The position numbers and the translations under genes were made by a program. Under the pieces are notes generated by a model. It ran no database searches. It saw only the letters and a program-made list of their open reading frames with translations, and was not told where the DNA came from. From Acanthochlamys bracteata (taxonomy: Eukaryota; Streptophyta; Magnoliopsida; Pandanales; Velloziaceae), in contig CM034139.1 in NCBI GenBank assembly GCA_019914995.1, positions 129,001 to 193,000 of the forward strand: a stretch of DNA of 64,000 bases, in the 5' to 3' direction. Of this stretch, positions 12,180 through 25,400 are shown piece after piece (the stretch's first letter is position 1; each line of letters begins with the position of its first letter).

Positions 12180-15100
12180 ATGGCGGCTAAGAGACCGAGA
12201 ATCGAGCAGGAGAACGAGAATCGAGCAGGAGCAGGAGGAGCACGAGGTAATTGTTTTTATTATTTTTGAGAATTAAATTAAATTGGTCTCGTATCTTCTC
12301 AATCCATGTTCGATTTTGTTCTATAAAGGAAGACGCACGTATTTGATCGACCGGTATTCCGTTTGCTGTTCGTTCTTCCCTTCGTTCGTCAGTATCTTTA
12401 TTTCTATGATGATTTTCGCTGACTGAAGAGACATGTGATAGATTTCTTTAATCTTTTTTTAATTCCTCCCAAAATCCTGGAGGGGAGATATATGTACAGA
12501 GAAGGGATGTCATAAGTAGATTATGAAAATTTTCTGACAGATCTATCTATTAGAACTGATAAATAATTGTTTTCTTCAAATTGTTATTTTGCTTTTAGTT
12601 TTTCTTTCTTTAAGGAAGGTCCTGTGTTGTGAAAGGACATACTAGGTGCTGGTATTTCTGAAAAAGATTTTTCTTCTTCTAGTAAGATCTAACTAAATTA
12701 TAATTATGGAAATTTGCTGACAGATCGATCTATTTGCTTGTTTCATGTTAAACATGTCCCTAGATTCAACAATAATTTTTTACTCTCAAATCAAATCTAA
12801 AGGTGCTGTTTCATTTTGTTTGTTCATTTTTAGCTGCATCAAGATCCTAATGTTGCCAACGAACCACCTACTGCATAGAGGCAGGTAGTTCAGAAGATAA
12901 AAATTTTCTTCTTCTTCTAATAAGATTAGCTATTTTTATCGCTACCAGTAGTACTATTGTTGTCATTTTTTTAATTATTATTATTGCCATCATGATGCTT
13001 TTGTGGCCTGGCCTGAATGATGTGATAAATTCCATTCCTGCGTCGATGAGGAGTTAGTTCTTAAAAAGAACAGAGTATATGTCTTCTTCGAACTTTTATT
13101 CCTGGAAAATTTGAAACACGAAAGCAGAATGTACTGCTTAAGCTTTTTGAGAGCTAGCCAAATTTCTAGTGTTGTGTTGAAATCTCCGGCCTCGGAAATC
13201 TTAAAATTGTTAAACAATGTTGAAGGCACCTCATTTCCCCATCTCATTTTTCCAAATTGAAAGAATATTGAAGAAAAATTGTTAGACAATGTTGGAACCT
13301 GGCAATGCCTTAATGGATGTAGTTGATTTGCAACCAACTCATTTCCCAAACCTGCCTGGTGTATTACTTTTGTCTTTGGATCTAGCTTCTATCCTAGATG
13401 TTGTTGTTTTGTCCTTCGGATTAATTAAAATTTTAGAATGTTTATATAAGCCGCGTATTCAATGTCTCATATATAGTTATGTGTTATTTTCCATTTGCAA
13501 GTTGAGTAGGTAACATAACTAACTGCCTACAACTATTGTCTTTATTTTTGTCCTTCCATCCCTGTGCTGCCTTTGGCCATGAGGTGCCATTGTGGCTGTA
13601 TGGACTTGACTCTTTTTTCATATATGCAGGACGCGATGAAAGCTGCAGAGCGTAAACAAGGAGCTGTTCAAAGAATTTAAGAAGCAGTTGGGAAAACTTA
13701 ATCCAAATCAAGTATGCATTGAGCTGATTATATTTTTTTCATGTTCTTGTTTTCTACCTAAAAATAATCTCAAGACTGTTGGCATGTGTGAGCAGTATTC
13801 GGACGACGTCTTTGAAGAACTAAAAGTGAGATGTCCAGGTGTGAATGAGAATGAAATTAAGCATGAGATGATGGTTTGCTCTCTGTCTCGTTCTCTTTTA
13901 TCACAGAACTAGATATGAATTTTATTTTCTAACCGTTCTTCTTGCAGATGTTTGTTGAGGCAATGGAAAGAGCTCAAAAAAATATGGCGTTCCATGATGC
14001 TATCCTAAGCTATATAGACGAGATGAAGTCAATAGTGAGTTATATTTTTTATAGTTAATCAGTTGAATGTGCACCCTTTACTTTTACCTAGGATACATAT
14101 ATTTGTTTCTGATCGCCCTCGGACCTTTGCATAGAGATTAAAAAGTGAAGCTGGTGGATCAACAAGCTATGAAGATGATTCTGATGAAGAAGGCATCGCT
14201 GCTGCCCAAAAATGTAGCGCCTTTATCTGCATAACTTTAGCTTCTGATTATGCTTATGATGATAGACTAATCATTAGTAACGTGATTATTCCAGTATTTA
14301 TGGTCGAGGTGGAATGAGCTGTATGTTTTTGGGCTTACGGAAGAGGTAACTATCTAGTTTGTTTTTTTCCTGTTTGGTGTGGGATTACGTTCCTCACTTC
14401 TGCTGACCTGGCAACATATATATTTGTTAGAAATTTTTGAAAATATGAAAATGGCTCCTTACCTGGAGAAAAAAAACGCAGTTTGAAATATATGAAAGTA
14501 AGCTTAACCTGAATTATCATCAGTTCATGAGTTTATATATACATAATATGCAGTCAGGTTTGCTACTCAGTTGTGGTTTATATATTGTTATATGTTTGCT
14601 GTTATTTCAGGCCTTGCGTGGGGAGGAGCAGGAGGAGCACGAGGTAATTGGCTTTATTATTTTGAGAATTAAATTAAATTAAAATTGTCTTGTATCTTCT
14701 CATTCCAATGTTCGATTTTGTTCTCTAAAAGGGACACATGTATTTGATCAACCGTATTTCTTTTGCTGTTTCTTCTTCCGTTCGTTCGTCAGTATCTTTC
14801 TTTCTATGATGATTTTTCGCTGACTGAACAGACATGAATAGATCCGTATTTTTTCTTTAGTTTCTTTTAATTCCTCCCAAAATCCTGGAGAGGAGATATC
14901 TGAACAGAGAAGGATGCCATGAGTAGATTATGAAAAAATTGCTGACAGATTTATTTATTAGGAACTGATTCATCAATAATTGTTTTCTCCTCAAATCAAA
15001 TGTAAAGGTGCTATTTTGCTTTTAGTTTTTCTTTCTTAGCTGCAGGAAGGTCCTAGTGTTGTGAAAAGGACATACTGCACTGGGGCTGGTATGTTCATAA

Positions 15101-17117
15101 GAGAAGAATTTCTTCTTCTAATAAGATCTAACTAAGTAAATTATGGAAATTTGCTGACAGATCATCTATTTTATGAAAACTGATTCATGCATTACACATG
15201 TGCCTAGATTCATCAATAATTGTTTTATGCTCAAATCAAATCTAAAAGTGCTATTTTGTTTTTTTTCGTTCATTTTTACCTGCAGCAATACGCTAATGTT
15301 GAGTACGAACTGCTTACTGAATGGAATCGGGTATGTTCAGAAGATAAAACATTTCTTCTTCTAATAAGAAGATACAACTAACTATTTTAATTGCTGCCAG
15401 TAGTAACGTTGTTGTCATTTTTGTTATTATTGTTATTGTTATTGTCATCATGATGCTTTTGTGGCATGGCCTGTATGGTATGTTATGGTATGATATGATA
15501 TGATAAAATTCCAGTCCTGCGTCGATGAGAAGTTAATCATTAGAAAAGAACGGAGTATATGTCTTCTTTAAAATTTTATCCTGGAATATTTGAAGACGAA
15601 TGCAGAATCTACTGCTTAAGCTTTTCGGAGCTAGCCAAATTTCTGCTGTTGTGTTGAAATCTCCGCCTGCCTGAAATCTTAAAATTGTTAGACAATATTG
15701 AAACAACCCATTTCCCGAACTCATTTTCTAAATTGAAAGACTATATTGAAGACAGAATTGTTAGACAATGTTGGAACCTTTTTGCAAAACCTGCCTGGTG
15801 TATTACTTCTGTTCGTTGGATCTAGCTTCTATCGTAGATGTTGTTTTTCCTTCGGAATAATTAAAATTTAGAATGTTTATATAAGCCGCGTATTCGATGT
15901 CTCATATATAGTTATGCATTATGCATTCGACAGTAGGTAACATAACTAACTGCCTACAAGTAGATTTGTCTTCGTTTTCTCTTTCCATCCACGTGCTGTA
16001 TTTAGCCATGAGGTGCCGTTGTGGTTGTATGGACTTGTTTCCTTCATATGCAGGAAGAGGTTGAAGCTGGAGAGCGTAAGAAAAAGCTGTTCCGAGAATT
16101 TAGGAAGCAGTTGGGAGAACTTAATCCAAACGGAGTATGCATTGAGCTGATTATATTTTTTTTTCATGTTCTTGTTTCCTCTAAAAATGAAATCATCTTA
16201 GTTTGGAAAGTGTTTGAGACCGTTGCCATGTGTGAGCAGTATTCGGAGGGCATCTTTCAAAAGCTAAAAGCGAGATGTCCAGGTGTGAATGAGCATGATA
16301 TTAAGCGTGAGATTATGGTTAGCTCTCTGTCTCTCGCTCTTTTATTACAGAACTGGAAGTGTGAATTTTATTTTTTAACCTTTCTTCAACTCCTGTAGAG
16401 GTTTGTTGAGGCAATGGAAAGAGCTCACAAAAATATGGAGTTCAATAACGCTATCCTAAACTACATAGACGAGATGAAGTCAATAGTGAGTTATACTTAC
16501 GTAGATAGTCAGTTGGATGTGCATCATTTACTTTTACCGTGGATACATATATTTGTTTCTGATTTGCCCTCGGACCATTGGATAGAGGTTGAAAGGTGAA
16601 GCTGGTGGATCAACAAGCTGTGCAGATGATTCTGATAAAGAAGACAACGTGCCACCCAAAGATGTACTCTCTTTTTCTGCGTAACTGTGGTAGCTTCTCT
16701 TGTATGCTTATGATGGTAGACTCAATAGTAATGTGATTATTTCAGTATTTATGGTGGAGGTGGAATCAGCTGCGTGGTTATGGGCTTACGGAAGAGGTAA
16801 CGATCTAGTTTGTTGTTCTTCCTGTTTGTTATGTGATTACGTTCCTGACTGCTGCTGACCTGGCAACATACACATTATATAAAATTGTTAGGAGGCGTTT
16901 AAATATATGAAGGGTGTTTACCTGAAGAATGAAGAACTCATTTTGAATTTTATGAGAGTAAGCTTGACCTGAATTATTATCAGCTCATGAGTTTGTATAC
17001 ATAATATGCAGTCAGGTTTGCTACTCAGTTGTGGTTTATATATTGTTAAATGTTTGCTGTTATTTCAGGCCAGGCGGGGAGAAAGTGGGGAGATTGGTTT
17101 GACCTCCTTACGACTGA
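12180..17117 (+). pseudogene. Array gene 3: recent copy of gene 2 with many small indels
   Basis: Tandem duplicate of gene 2. Exon 1 is 12180-12246 (MAAKRPRIEQEN...), 67 bases, so it leaves the frame. Other exons: ~12615-12651 (acceptor lost), 12834-12884 (TAG inside), 13630-13711 (82 bases, extra A), 13796-13873, 13948-14034, 14135-14213 (79 bases), 14295-14345, 14431-14497 (67 bases), hinge 14611-14643, 15040-15088 (49 bases, extra A), 15286-15330, 16054-16134, 16240-16317, 16399-16485, 16586-16663, 16746-16796, 16892-16957 and 17069 onward (G-run changes remove the usual stop frame). Most differences from gene 2 are homopolymer length changes or loss of 2-6 base words, in introns as well as exons. 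It is either a decaying pseudogene or a poorly resolved assembly of a near-identical repeat. The TATA box is intact. Confidence 0.6.
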
Positions 17118-19450
17118 GAAGAGATGAATGCTGCTATTCTGAGAAGATATTGTTATATCTTTCTTTCTTATTTTTGTGAGGAGAATGTGTTTATTATCGT
17201 TGAAATATTATGTGTACTGAGTGCAGACGACAAGCAGCATTAATTGGAGGGGTTTCGTCATCAGTGTTGTATTAAAATGTTATGTTGGAGCTTCTGCAAC
17301 GTTTTGAACAATCGTTTATGTAATAATTTTTAATTTTCAAGTAGGTATGTATCAGTTGTGCTGAACTAACAGATTTGAAGTTTGTAGTTTCCGTGCAAGT
17401 ACAAGTTACCGATCAACATTGCTTTACGTTGATAAACTCCATGCCAACGCGAAGGCTTTTAGTTTCGGACAGAACAAGCAAGAAGTATCCAAAAGGTGTT
17501 ACGGGAAGTAGTATAAGCATATTATCTCTTTCTCCGACCACTTCCATGCTTCTAGCATAATATTCTGATATTACAACAACTTGATATTTTTATAATATAT
17601 ATATTTTTTAAAATAATTTTATGAATTGATTTTGGTTCTACTCAACTTCAAATTGAATAAAATGAGTATGGGTCTCAATTTCAGGAAGTATCGACCCAAA
17701 AAAACTTGGTCTGAAACTTGACGCAAAAATAAAATTTTATAGACCAAAAATTTTTCAAATTAGGTATGACTTTTATGAGATCTTGATCTGATCCGAACTT
17801 ACTTTGCATCCCTAAAATAATCTAATCATAGCCGACTGCTTGGATGCATCGCTGCACACTTGAAGCGTTATATAAACAGCATAGCAATTTAAGGACAAGG
17901 CTATATAACCTGGAATAGAACTAAGCACATAAGTTTTCCCATACAACTTCACCAATTGCAATGGGAACTGTGACTCATAAAAAGTTTCCTAAAATCATAC
18001 ATTATTAAGTCAAGTATCACCAAAAAATGCAAAAAACGAGAATCAAAGTTGAGATAAAAACACTTGTGGCATATTGTTTGCGCGAGTTTTACTATTTTTA
18101 TAAGTAAATCCCCCAAACCTCCGGTTACATAGTTACTCGAAGCTTGAATTATTCTGTCCCATCATATAGCAATTTAGCTTTCAAACAGCGAAAGTTCTGA
18201 AAACTGATCTCAACTGAATTCACGATCTGGTTCCCAGTCAACCAACTGCATTCTTATCGAATTTATACCAGCCAATTCTATAGAGAATCTGGCTTGTTTA
18301 CAAACAGAAGACTACTGTAGTAATTGATAACTCCATACTTGGTAGACTTTGATATCTACAATGCTAATTGAAACTGAACAATGTTTAGCCAAGATAACCT
18401 GATCATACCTACTAAGGCTAAATGTTTCATGACCAATCTCCATAAGGCACGATAAAATATCAACCTAAATTTCTGAATCTGATTAAAGTGAAGACTTGTG
18501 CTATTGCTTGTTCTTATGCTACTAGGAGGAGCCACAATCCTACAACCTACTAACTAAACGATTGGGACTAGGAAGAGAGACAGCAAAAAATCAATAGCCA
18601 ATGCTTTCAAAAATTAAGTTCAAAACGAAATGCAGTTGCAGTTCATGTGAAATGTGGAGATGATAATTTATATAGGAGAAAGATCAGGTTTGTATCTTTG
18701 TCCTCATTAGAGGACTGCAAAAACTACATAATACTTACGAAAGAGAGAGCATAAATTCAACTATTATGCTCCCAGCATCTGAAACACCCATCTTTTAGCA
18801 GAAACGAGATCATTATAAAAAACAGAAATTCACTTCTTCGAATAGACGTTCACAAAATTCAAATAGCTGAACCAAAATAAAGCAGACTACATATATAGAA
18901 ATCGTTGTATCATGTAAACCATAAAACAAAGAGGCCAAAATTCTACCTCAAAATTTGTATATCTTGTGACAAAATTCACGCTCGAGCTCGAACGTCAAGA
19001 AGCACAAAACACAAATACATACATACTGTTCTAACACCAGCTAAATGTCATACTCACTACAGCAAGCCAAAATTGAACTAATTCAGGTGAACAACAGTCG
19101 GTACCAGTAATGACCGCCTTAAACTTTTAAGCCCTATATCCGGAAATAGCAATTTCTTACCTTCTGCTTCTCAAACATTTATCTTGCACAGACTGTTTCA
19201 TCTGCAAACATTATATTTTTCGGTGCTCATCTCTTCTCGCTTTCACAAATCTCCGGCCCGACTTGTCACCGCTCTGTCCAGGAGGGAACTCCGCCGGATT
19301 ATTGGTCCCTTGAAATGCTTGTACACCGCTTCAATTGCCCAAATAATTTAGAACACGTGTCGTCACACACTTGCATAATAACCAAAAGTTTTGCAAATTA
19401 AATAAAATCAAAATGTTTAAGGAAAAAGAAAAAGCGCAAACAGAATCAAC
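17118..19450 (+). other. 3' UTR and spacer between genes 3 and 4
   Basis: Second copy of the spacer at 9627-12030, with scattered small indels. It holds no conserved open frame apart from the duplicated 17375-17560 stretch, which I do not regard as a gene. It ends in the promoter of gene 4. Confidence 0.6.
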
Positions 19451-19466
19451 CAAGTAGGTATAAAAG
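19354..19466 (+). promoter_or_regulatory. Promoter of gene 4: G-box and TATA box
   Basis: CACGTG at 19354-19359 followed by CGTCA, and TATAAAAG at 19459-19466, about 143 bases before the ATG at 19609. Same layout as genes 3 and 6. Confidence 0.62.
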
Positions 19467-19608
19467 CCCACCACGAGCACGTCCTTTCGAAGCCCTTTGC
19501 ATCTTTAAATTATCAAAACGAAACCCTATTCTTCTACTCTTTATTTGTAATTCCTACCGCAAGCCGGCAATAGCCAGCCACGAACCGAGCGGAGAGCGCC
19601 AGAGGGAG

Positions 19609-22600
19609 ATGGCGGCTACCAGCTGTGTGAAGCAACCGAGAATCGAGCAGGAGCAGGAGGAGCACGAGGTAATTGTTTTTATTATTTTTGAGAATTAAAT
19701 TAAATTGGTCTCGTATCTTCTCAATCCATGTTCGATTTTGTTCTCTAAAGGGAGACGCACGTATTTGATCGACCGGTATTCCTTTTGCTGTTCGTTCTTC
19801 CGTTCGTTCGTCAGTATCTTTATTTCTATGATGATTTTTCGCTGACTGAAGAGACTCGTGATAGATTTCTTCATTTTTTTTTTTATTCCTCCCAAAATCC
19901 TGGAGGGGAGTATATGTCTTCTTCAGAAGATAAAAATTTTCTTCTTCTTCTTCTAATAAGGCACAACTAGCTATTTATTGCTACCAGTAGTACTATCGTT
20001 GTCACTTTTTTAATTATTCTTATTGCCGTCATGATGCTTTTGTGGCCTGGCCTGTATGATATGATATGATAAAATTCCATTCCTGCGTCGATGAGGAGTT
20101 AGTTCTTAAAACAGAACAGAGTATATGTCTTCTTCGAACTTTTATTCCTGGAAAATTTGAAACACGAAAGCAATCTACTGCTTAAGCTTTTTGAGAGCTA
20201 GCCAAATTTCTAGTGTTGTGTTGAAATCTCCGGCCTCGGAAATCTTAAAATTGTTAAACAATATTGAAGGCACCTCATTTCCCCATCTCATTTTCCAAAT
20301 TGAAAGAATATTGAAGACAAAATTGTTAGACAATGTTGGAACCTGGCAATGCCTTAATGGATGCAGTTGGTTTGCAACGAACTCATTTCCCAAACCTGCC
20401 TGGTGTATTACTTCTGTCGTTGGATCTAGCTTCTATCCTAGATGTTGTTGTTTTGTACTTCGGATTAATTAAAATTTTAGAATGTTTACATAAGCCGCGT
20501 ATTCTACGCCTCATATATAGTTATGTGTTATGCACTCATTTGCTTGACTGTAGGTAGCATAACTAACTGCCTACAAGTATTGTCTTTATTATTGTCCTTC
20601 CATCCCTGTGCTGCCTTTGGCCCTGACGTGCCATTGTGGCTGTATGGACTTGACTCTTTTTTCTCATATGCAGGACGCGATGAAAGCTGCAGAGCGAAAC
20701 AAGGAGCTATTCAAAGAATTTAAGAAGCAGTTGGGAAAACTTAATCCAAATCAAGTATGCATTGAGCTGATTATATTTTTTTCATGTTCTTGTTTTCTAC
20801 CTAAAAATAATCTGAAGACTGTTGGCATGTGTGAGCAGTATTCGGACGACGTCTTTGAAGAACTAAAAGTGAGATGTCCAGGTGTGAATGAGAATGAAAT
20901 TAAGCATGAGCTGATGGTTAGCTCTCTGTCTCGTTCTCTTTCATCACAGAACTAGATATGAATTTTATTTCCGAACCGTTCGTCTTGCAGATGTTTGTGG
21001 AGGCAATGGAAAGAGCTAAAAAAAATATGGCGTTCAATGATGCTATCCTAAGCTATATAGACGAGATGAAGTCAATAGTGAGTTATATTTTTTATAGTTA
21101 ATCAGTCGAATGTGCGCCCTTTACTTTTACCTTGGATACATACGTTTGTTTCTCATCGGCCCTCGGACCATTGCGTAGAGGTTAGAAGGTGGAGCTGCTG
21201 TATCAAGAAGCTGTGCAGATGGTTTTAATAAAGAAGGCATCGCGCTGCCCAAATATGTAGCGTCTTTATCTACATAGCTGTGCTAGCTTCTGTTGTTATG
21301 CTTATGATGATAGGCTCATTAGTATTGTGATTATTTCAGTATTTGTGGACGAGGTGGAATCAGCTTCTTCTTCGTGGGCTTACGGAAGAGGTAACTATCT
21401 AGTTCGTTCTTTTCCCTGTTTGGTGTGGGATTACGTTCCTTAATTCTGCTGACCTAGCAACACATATATGTTTCTATATTTTCTAGGAGATTGTTCGAAA
21501 AATGAAGGTTCCTTACCTGGAGAAAATAGAACGCAGTTTGAAATATATGAGAGTAAGCTTAACCTGAATTATCATCAGTTCATGCATTTATATATACATA
21601 ATATGCAGTCAGGTTTGCTGCTCAGTTGTGGTTTCTACATTGTTATATCTTTGCTGTTATCAGGCCTGGCGCGGGGAGGAGGAGCACGAGGAGCACGAGG
21701 TAATTGGTTTTCTTATTCTGAGAATTAAATTAAACTAAATTAAATTCGTCTTGTATCTTCACAATCCAATGTTCCATTTTGTTCTCTAAAAGGGACACAC
21801 ATGTATTTGATCGACCAATATTTCTTTTGCTGTTCGTTCTTCCTTTCGTTCGTCAGTATCTTTCTTTCTATGATGGTTTTTCGCTGACTGAAGAGACATG
21901 AATAGATGAGTATTTTTTCTTTAATTGTTTTTTTAATTCCTCCCTAAATCCTGAAGCGGAGATATCTGTACAGAGAAGGGATGCCATAAGTAGATTATGA
22001 AAGTTTGCCTACAGATCTATCTATTAGCGAACTGATTCATCAATAATTGTTTTCTCCTCAAATCAAATGTAAAGGTGCTATTTTGCTTTTAGTTTTTCTT
22101 TCTTAGCCGCAGGAAGGTCCTAGTGTTGTGAAAAGACATACTGCACTGGGGCTGGTATGTTCAGAATAGAAGAATTTCTTCTTCTAATAAGATCTAACTA
22201 AGTAAATTATGGAAATTTGCTGACAGATCAATATATTTGCGAAAACTGATTCATGCATTACACATGTGCCTAGATTCTTCAATAATTGTTTTACGCTCAA
22301 ATCAAATCTAAAAGTGCTATTTTGTTTTTGTTTGTTCATGTTTAGCTGCAGCAATATGCTAATGTTGAGAACGAACTGCTTACTGAATGGATGCGGGTAT
22401 GTCCAGAAGATAAAATATTTCTTCTTCTAATAAGAAGATACAACTAACTATCTTAATTGCTGCCAGTAGTAATGTTGTTGAGATTTTTGTTATTATTATT
22501 ATTGTTATTGCCATCATGATGCTTTTGCGGCATGGCCTGTATGATATGATATGATATGATAAAATTCCAGTCCTGCGTCGTTGAGAAGTTAGTCATTAGA

Positions 22601-24218
22601 AAAGAACGGAGTATATGTCTTCTTTAAATTTTTATTCTTGGAAAATTTGAAGACGAATGCAGAATCTACTGCTTAAGCTCTTCGAGAGCTGGCCAAATTT
22701 CTGCTGTGTTGTGTGGAAATCTCCGCCCGCCTGGAATCTTAAAATTGTTAGACAATATTGAAACAACTCATTTCCCGAACTCATTTTCTAAATTGAAAGA
22801 CAATATTGAAGGCAGAATTGTTAGACAATGTTGTAACCTTTTTGCAATGCGAGAATGGATGTAGTTGGTTTGCAACCAACTCATTTCCAAAACCTGCCTG
22901 GTGTATTACTTCTGTGGTTGGCTCTAGCTTCTATCGTAGATGTTGTTTTTGCTTCGGAATAATTAAAATTTAGAATGATTATATAAGCCGCGTATTCGAT
23001 GTCATATATATAGTTATGCATTATGCACTCGACAGTAGGTAACATAACTAACTGCCTACAAGTAGATTTGTCTTTGTTTTTCTCTTTCTATCCACGTGCT
23101 GTCTTTGGCCATGAGGTGGCGTTGTGGTTGTATGGAATTGTGTTCTCATATGCAGGAAGAGATTGAAGCTGCAGAGCATAAGAACAAGCTGTTCGAAGAA
23201 TTTAGGAAGCAGTTGGGAGAACTTAATCCAAATGAAGTATGCAGTGAGCTGATTATATTTATTTTCATGTTCTTGTTTCCTCTAAAAATCATCTCATCTT
23301 AGTTTGCAAAGCGTTTGAGACGTTTGTCATGTGTGAGCAGTATTCGGAGGGCATCTTTGAAGAACTAAAAGCGAGATGTCCAGGTGTGGATGAGCATGAT
23401 ATTAAGCGTGAGATTATGGTTAGCTCTCTGTTTCTCGCTCTTTTATTACAGAACTAGAGGTATGAATTTTATTTTTTTAACCCTTCTTCAATTCCTGTAG
23501 ATGTTTGTTGAGGCAATGGAAAGAGCTCACAAAAATATGGAGTTCAATAATACTATCCTAAGCTATATAGACGAGATGAAGTCAATGGTGAGTTATGTTT
23601 ACGTAGTTAGTCAGTTGGATGTGGATCCTTTACTACTTTTACCTTGGATACATATATTTGTTTCTGATTTGCCATCGGACCATTGCATAGAGGTTAAAAG
23701 GTGAGGCCGGTGGATCAACAAGCTGTGCAGATGATTCTGATAAAGAAGGCCTGCCGCCCAAAGATGTACTCTCTTTTCCTACGCAACTGTGGTAGCTTCT
23801 GTTAGTATGCTTATGATGGTAGACTCATCAGTAATGTGATTATTTCAGTATTTATGGTGGAGGTGGAATCTGCTGCTTCGTTATGGGCTTACGGAAGAGG
23901 TAGCTATCGAGTTTGTTGTTTTTCCTGTTTGTTATGTGATTACGTTCCTGACTTCTGCTGACCTGGCAATATATATATACGCATTTGGTAGGCGGCGTTT
24001 AAATATTTGAAGGGTCTTTACCTGAAGAAAGAAGAACAGATTTTGAAATTTGTGAGAGTAAGCTTGACCTGAATTATCATCAATTCATGAGTTTTATATA
24101 CCTGATATGCAATCAGGTTTGGTACTCCGTTGTAGTGTATATTGTTATATGTTTGCTGTTATTTCAGGCCTGGCGTGGGGAGGACATGGGAGATTGGATT
24201 TGCCTGCCTTACGACTGA
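19609..24218 (+). CDS. Array gene 4: complete two-module protein of unknown function (374 aa)
   Basis: The one member open from ATG to stop. Exons: 19609-19668 (MAATSCVKQPRIEQEQEEHE), 20674-20754, 20839-20916, 20991-21077, 21179-21256, 21340-21390, 21487-21552, hinge 21664-21699 (AWRGEEEHEEHE), 22107-22154, 22346-22396, 23156-23236, 23341-23418, 23501-23587, 23691-23765, 23849-23899, 23992-24057, 24168-24218 (ends WICLPYD, TGA). They sum to 1125 bases; all borders are phase 0. Module 1 lacks exons b and c: intron 1 jumps from the end of its conserved start (near 19910) to sequence normally found after exon c. Module order: Gly/Val segment (b), LQQYANVENELL helix (c), Lys/Glu helix (d), segment with RCPGV (e), amphipathic helix with SYIDEMKS (f), acidic Ser/Gly linker (g), YLWWRWN Trp-rich helix (h), basic helix (i), C-terminus (j). 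No signal peptide or membrane segment is seen; probably cytosolic or nuclear. I recognise no known domain. Confidence 0.78.
20490..24200. repeat. Block of gene 4 repeated in gene 7 (copy 1)
   Basis: Almost identical to 51650-55370 in exons and introns, displaced by 31161-31164 bases. It covers exon d of module 1 to exon j. Confidence 0.75.
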
Positions 24219-24900
24219 GAAGAGATGCATGCTGCCTATTCTGTCTGTGATCCCTTTATCTTTCTTCCTTTTTTTTTTTTTTTTTTTTTTTGAGGTAAAT
24301 GTATCTGTTAAGTTGAGTGCAGACGAGAAGCACTTTGAACAATCTTGATGTAATGATATTGTTTTCAAATTTCAAGTAGGTAGCTATCCGTTGTGAAGAA
24401 TTGACAGAGTTGAATTCACTTATAAAAGAAATCACCATTTCCAAGTGTATCAATAGCATACGAGAGAGTAAGCAAGCACTTACAGAGCAACAATTACTTA
24501 ACGCGTAATTAGCGAGCAACAATTTTAATCTTCCATGCAGTAAGTGCAGCATTAACCACAAACAGAACAGCTTCCCATGCAGGTTATAACTTCCGCCGTA
24601 CAATATTATCTTCCTCTCCAATACATTGCGCAGTAGGTAAACGGTCTAGTGCTTTAAAATAAAGTTCTTGTGAACGCGACCGCTGCACCAGGAAGGACAG
24701 ACAGGCCTGCGACGCCGGCTAATTTAAAACCCTTAGAGTTTTACTTTCTGTTTTTAATCCTTCTATCTTTTCAATCGGATTCTTGCTTCACGCATTCCTC
24801 TCTACTTCCCTTGCTCTGTTTTTAATCCTTGTATCTTCTCAATCAGGTTCTTGCTTCACGCTTCACGCATTCCTCTCGACTTCACCCTTTAGCCCCCTAT
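24219..24900 (+). other. 3' UTR of gene 4 and spacer
   Basis: A shortened array 3' UTR with a pure T run (about 24268-24292), followed by ~500 bases with no resemblance to the usual spacer and no convincing open frame. A pyrimidine-rich stretch (24730-24940) contains short near-repeats of CTTGCTTCACGC and could be the 5' flank of the next gene. Confidence 0.45.
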
Positions 24901-25400
24901 TTCTTGTTTCTTAATCCTTTTCTTTTTTTTTTTGATTTAAACCCTCTCCAGAAAGCAGGAGCGGCTGCAGGTAATTGGTTTTATTAGTTTTGATAATTAA
25001 ATTAAATTCGTCACGTATCTTCTCAATCTATGTTCAATTCTTTTCTCTAAAAAGAGAGACATATATTTGATTCACCGGTGTTTGGTTTGCTATTCGTTCT
25101 TCCGTTCGTTCCTTAGTATTTTTTTTTTATTTTATGATTTCGCACTGACTAAATAGACATGTAATGGATCTGTATTTTTCTTTTTTCTCTTTTTTTGATT
25201 CATCCCAAAATCCTGTGTGAGAGATATCTGTAGAGAGAAGAGATAAGTAGTAGTATGTCTTATTTGTATTTTTGTTTCTGGAAAATTTGCAACACTACAG
25301 CGATTTACTTCTTAAGCTTTTCGAGAGCCAAGCAAATTTCTGACATCCTGTTGAAATCTCCAGCCCCAAGAAAACAAAATTGTTAAACAAAATTGTTGAG
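24901..25400 (+). pseudogene. Array-module 5' remnant upstream of the KEN gene
   Basis: AGCAGGAGCGGCTGCAG ending at 24970 is followed by GTAATTGG and an intron 1-like tract, as after exon 1 of the array genes. Sequence from 25250 to 25400 matches the intron normally lying between exons c and d (CTTAAGCTTTTCGAGAGCC, then AAATCTCCAGCCC). Exons b and c are absent. This is the front of an array module with its middle replaced by gene 5. It may supply a 5' UTR exon (ending at 24970) to gene 5 by splicing to the acceptor at 25904; that is inference. Confidence 0.5.

Larger units (their letters stand above)
12247..19480. repeat. ~7.5 kb duplication unit, copy 2 (gene 3 and following spacer)
   Basis: Second copy of 4730-12040. 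Copy 2 carries most of the small deletions in the first 700 bases and most of the homopolymer changes. Confidence 0.75.

Noticed and set aside
24142..24621. Overlapping Lys- or Phe-rich open frames around the T run
   Set aside because: They come from low-complexity A/T runs in the 3' UTR of gene 4.
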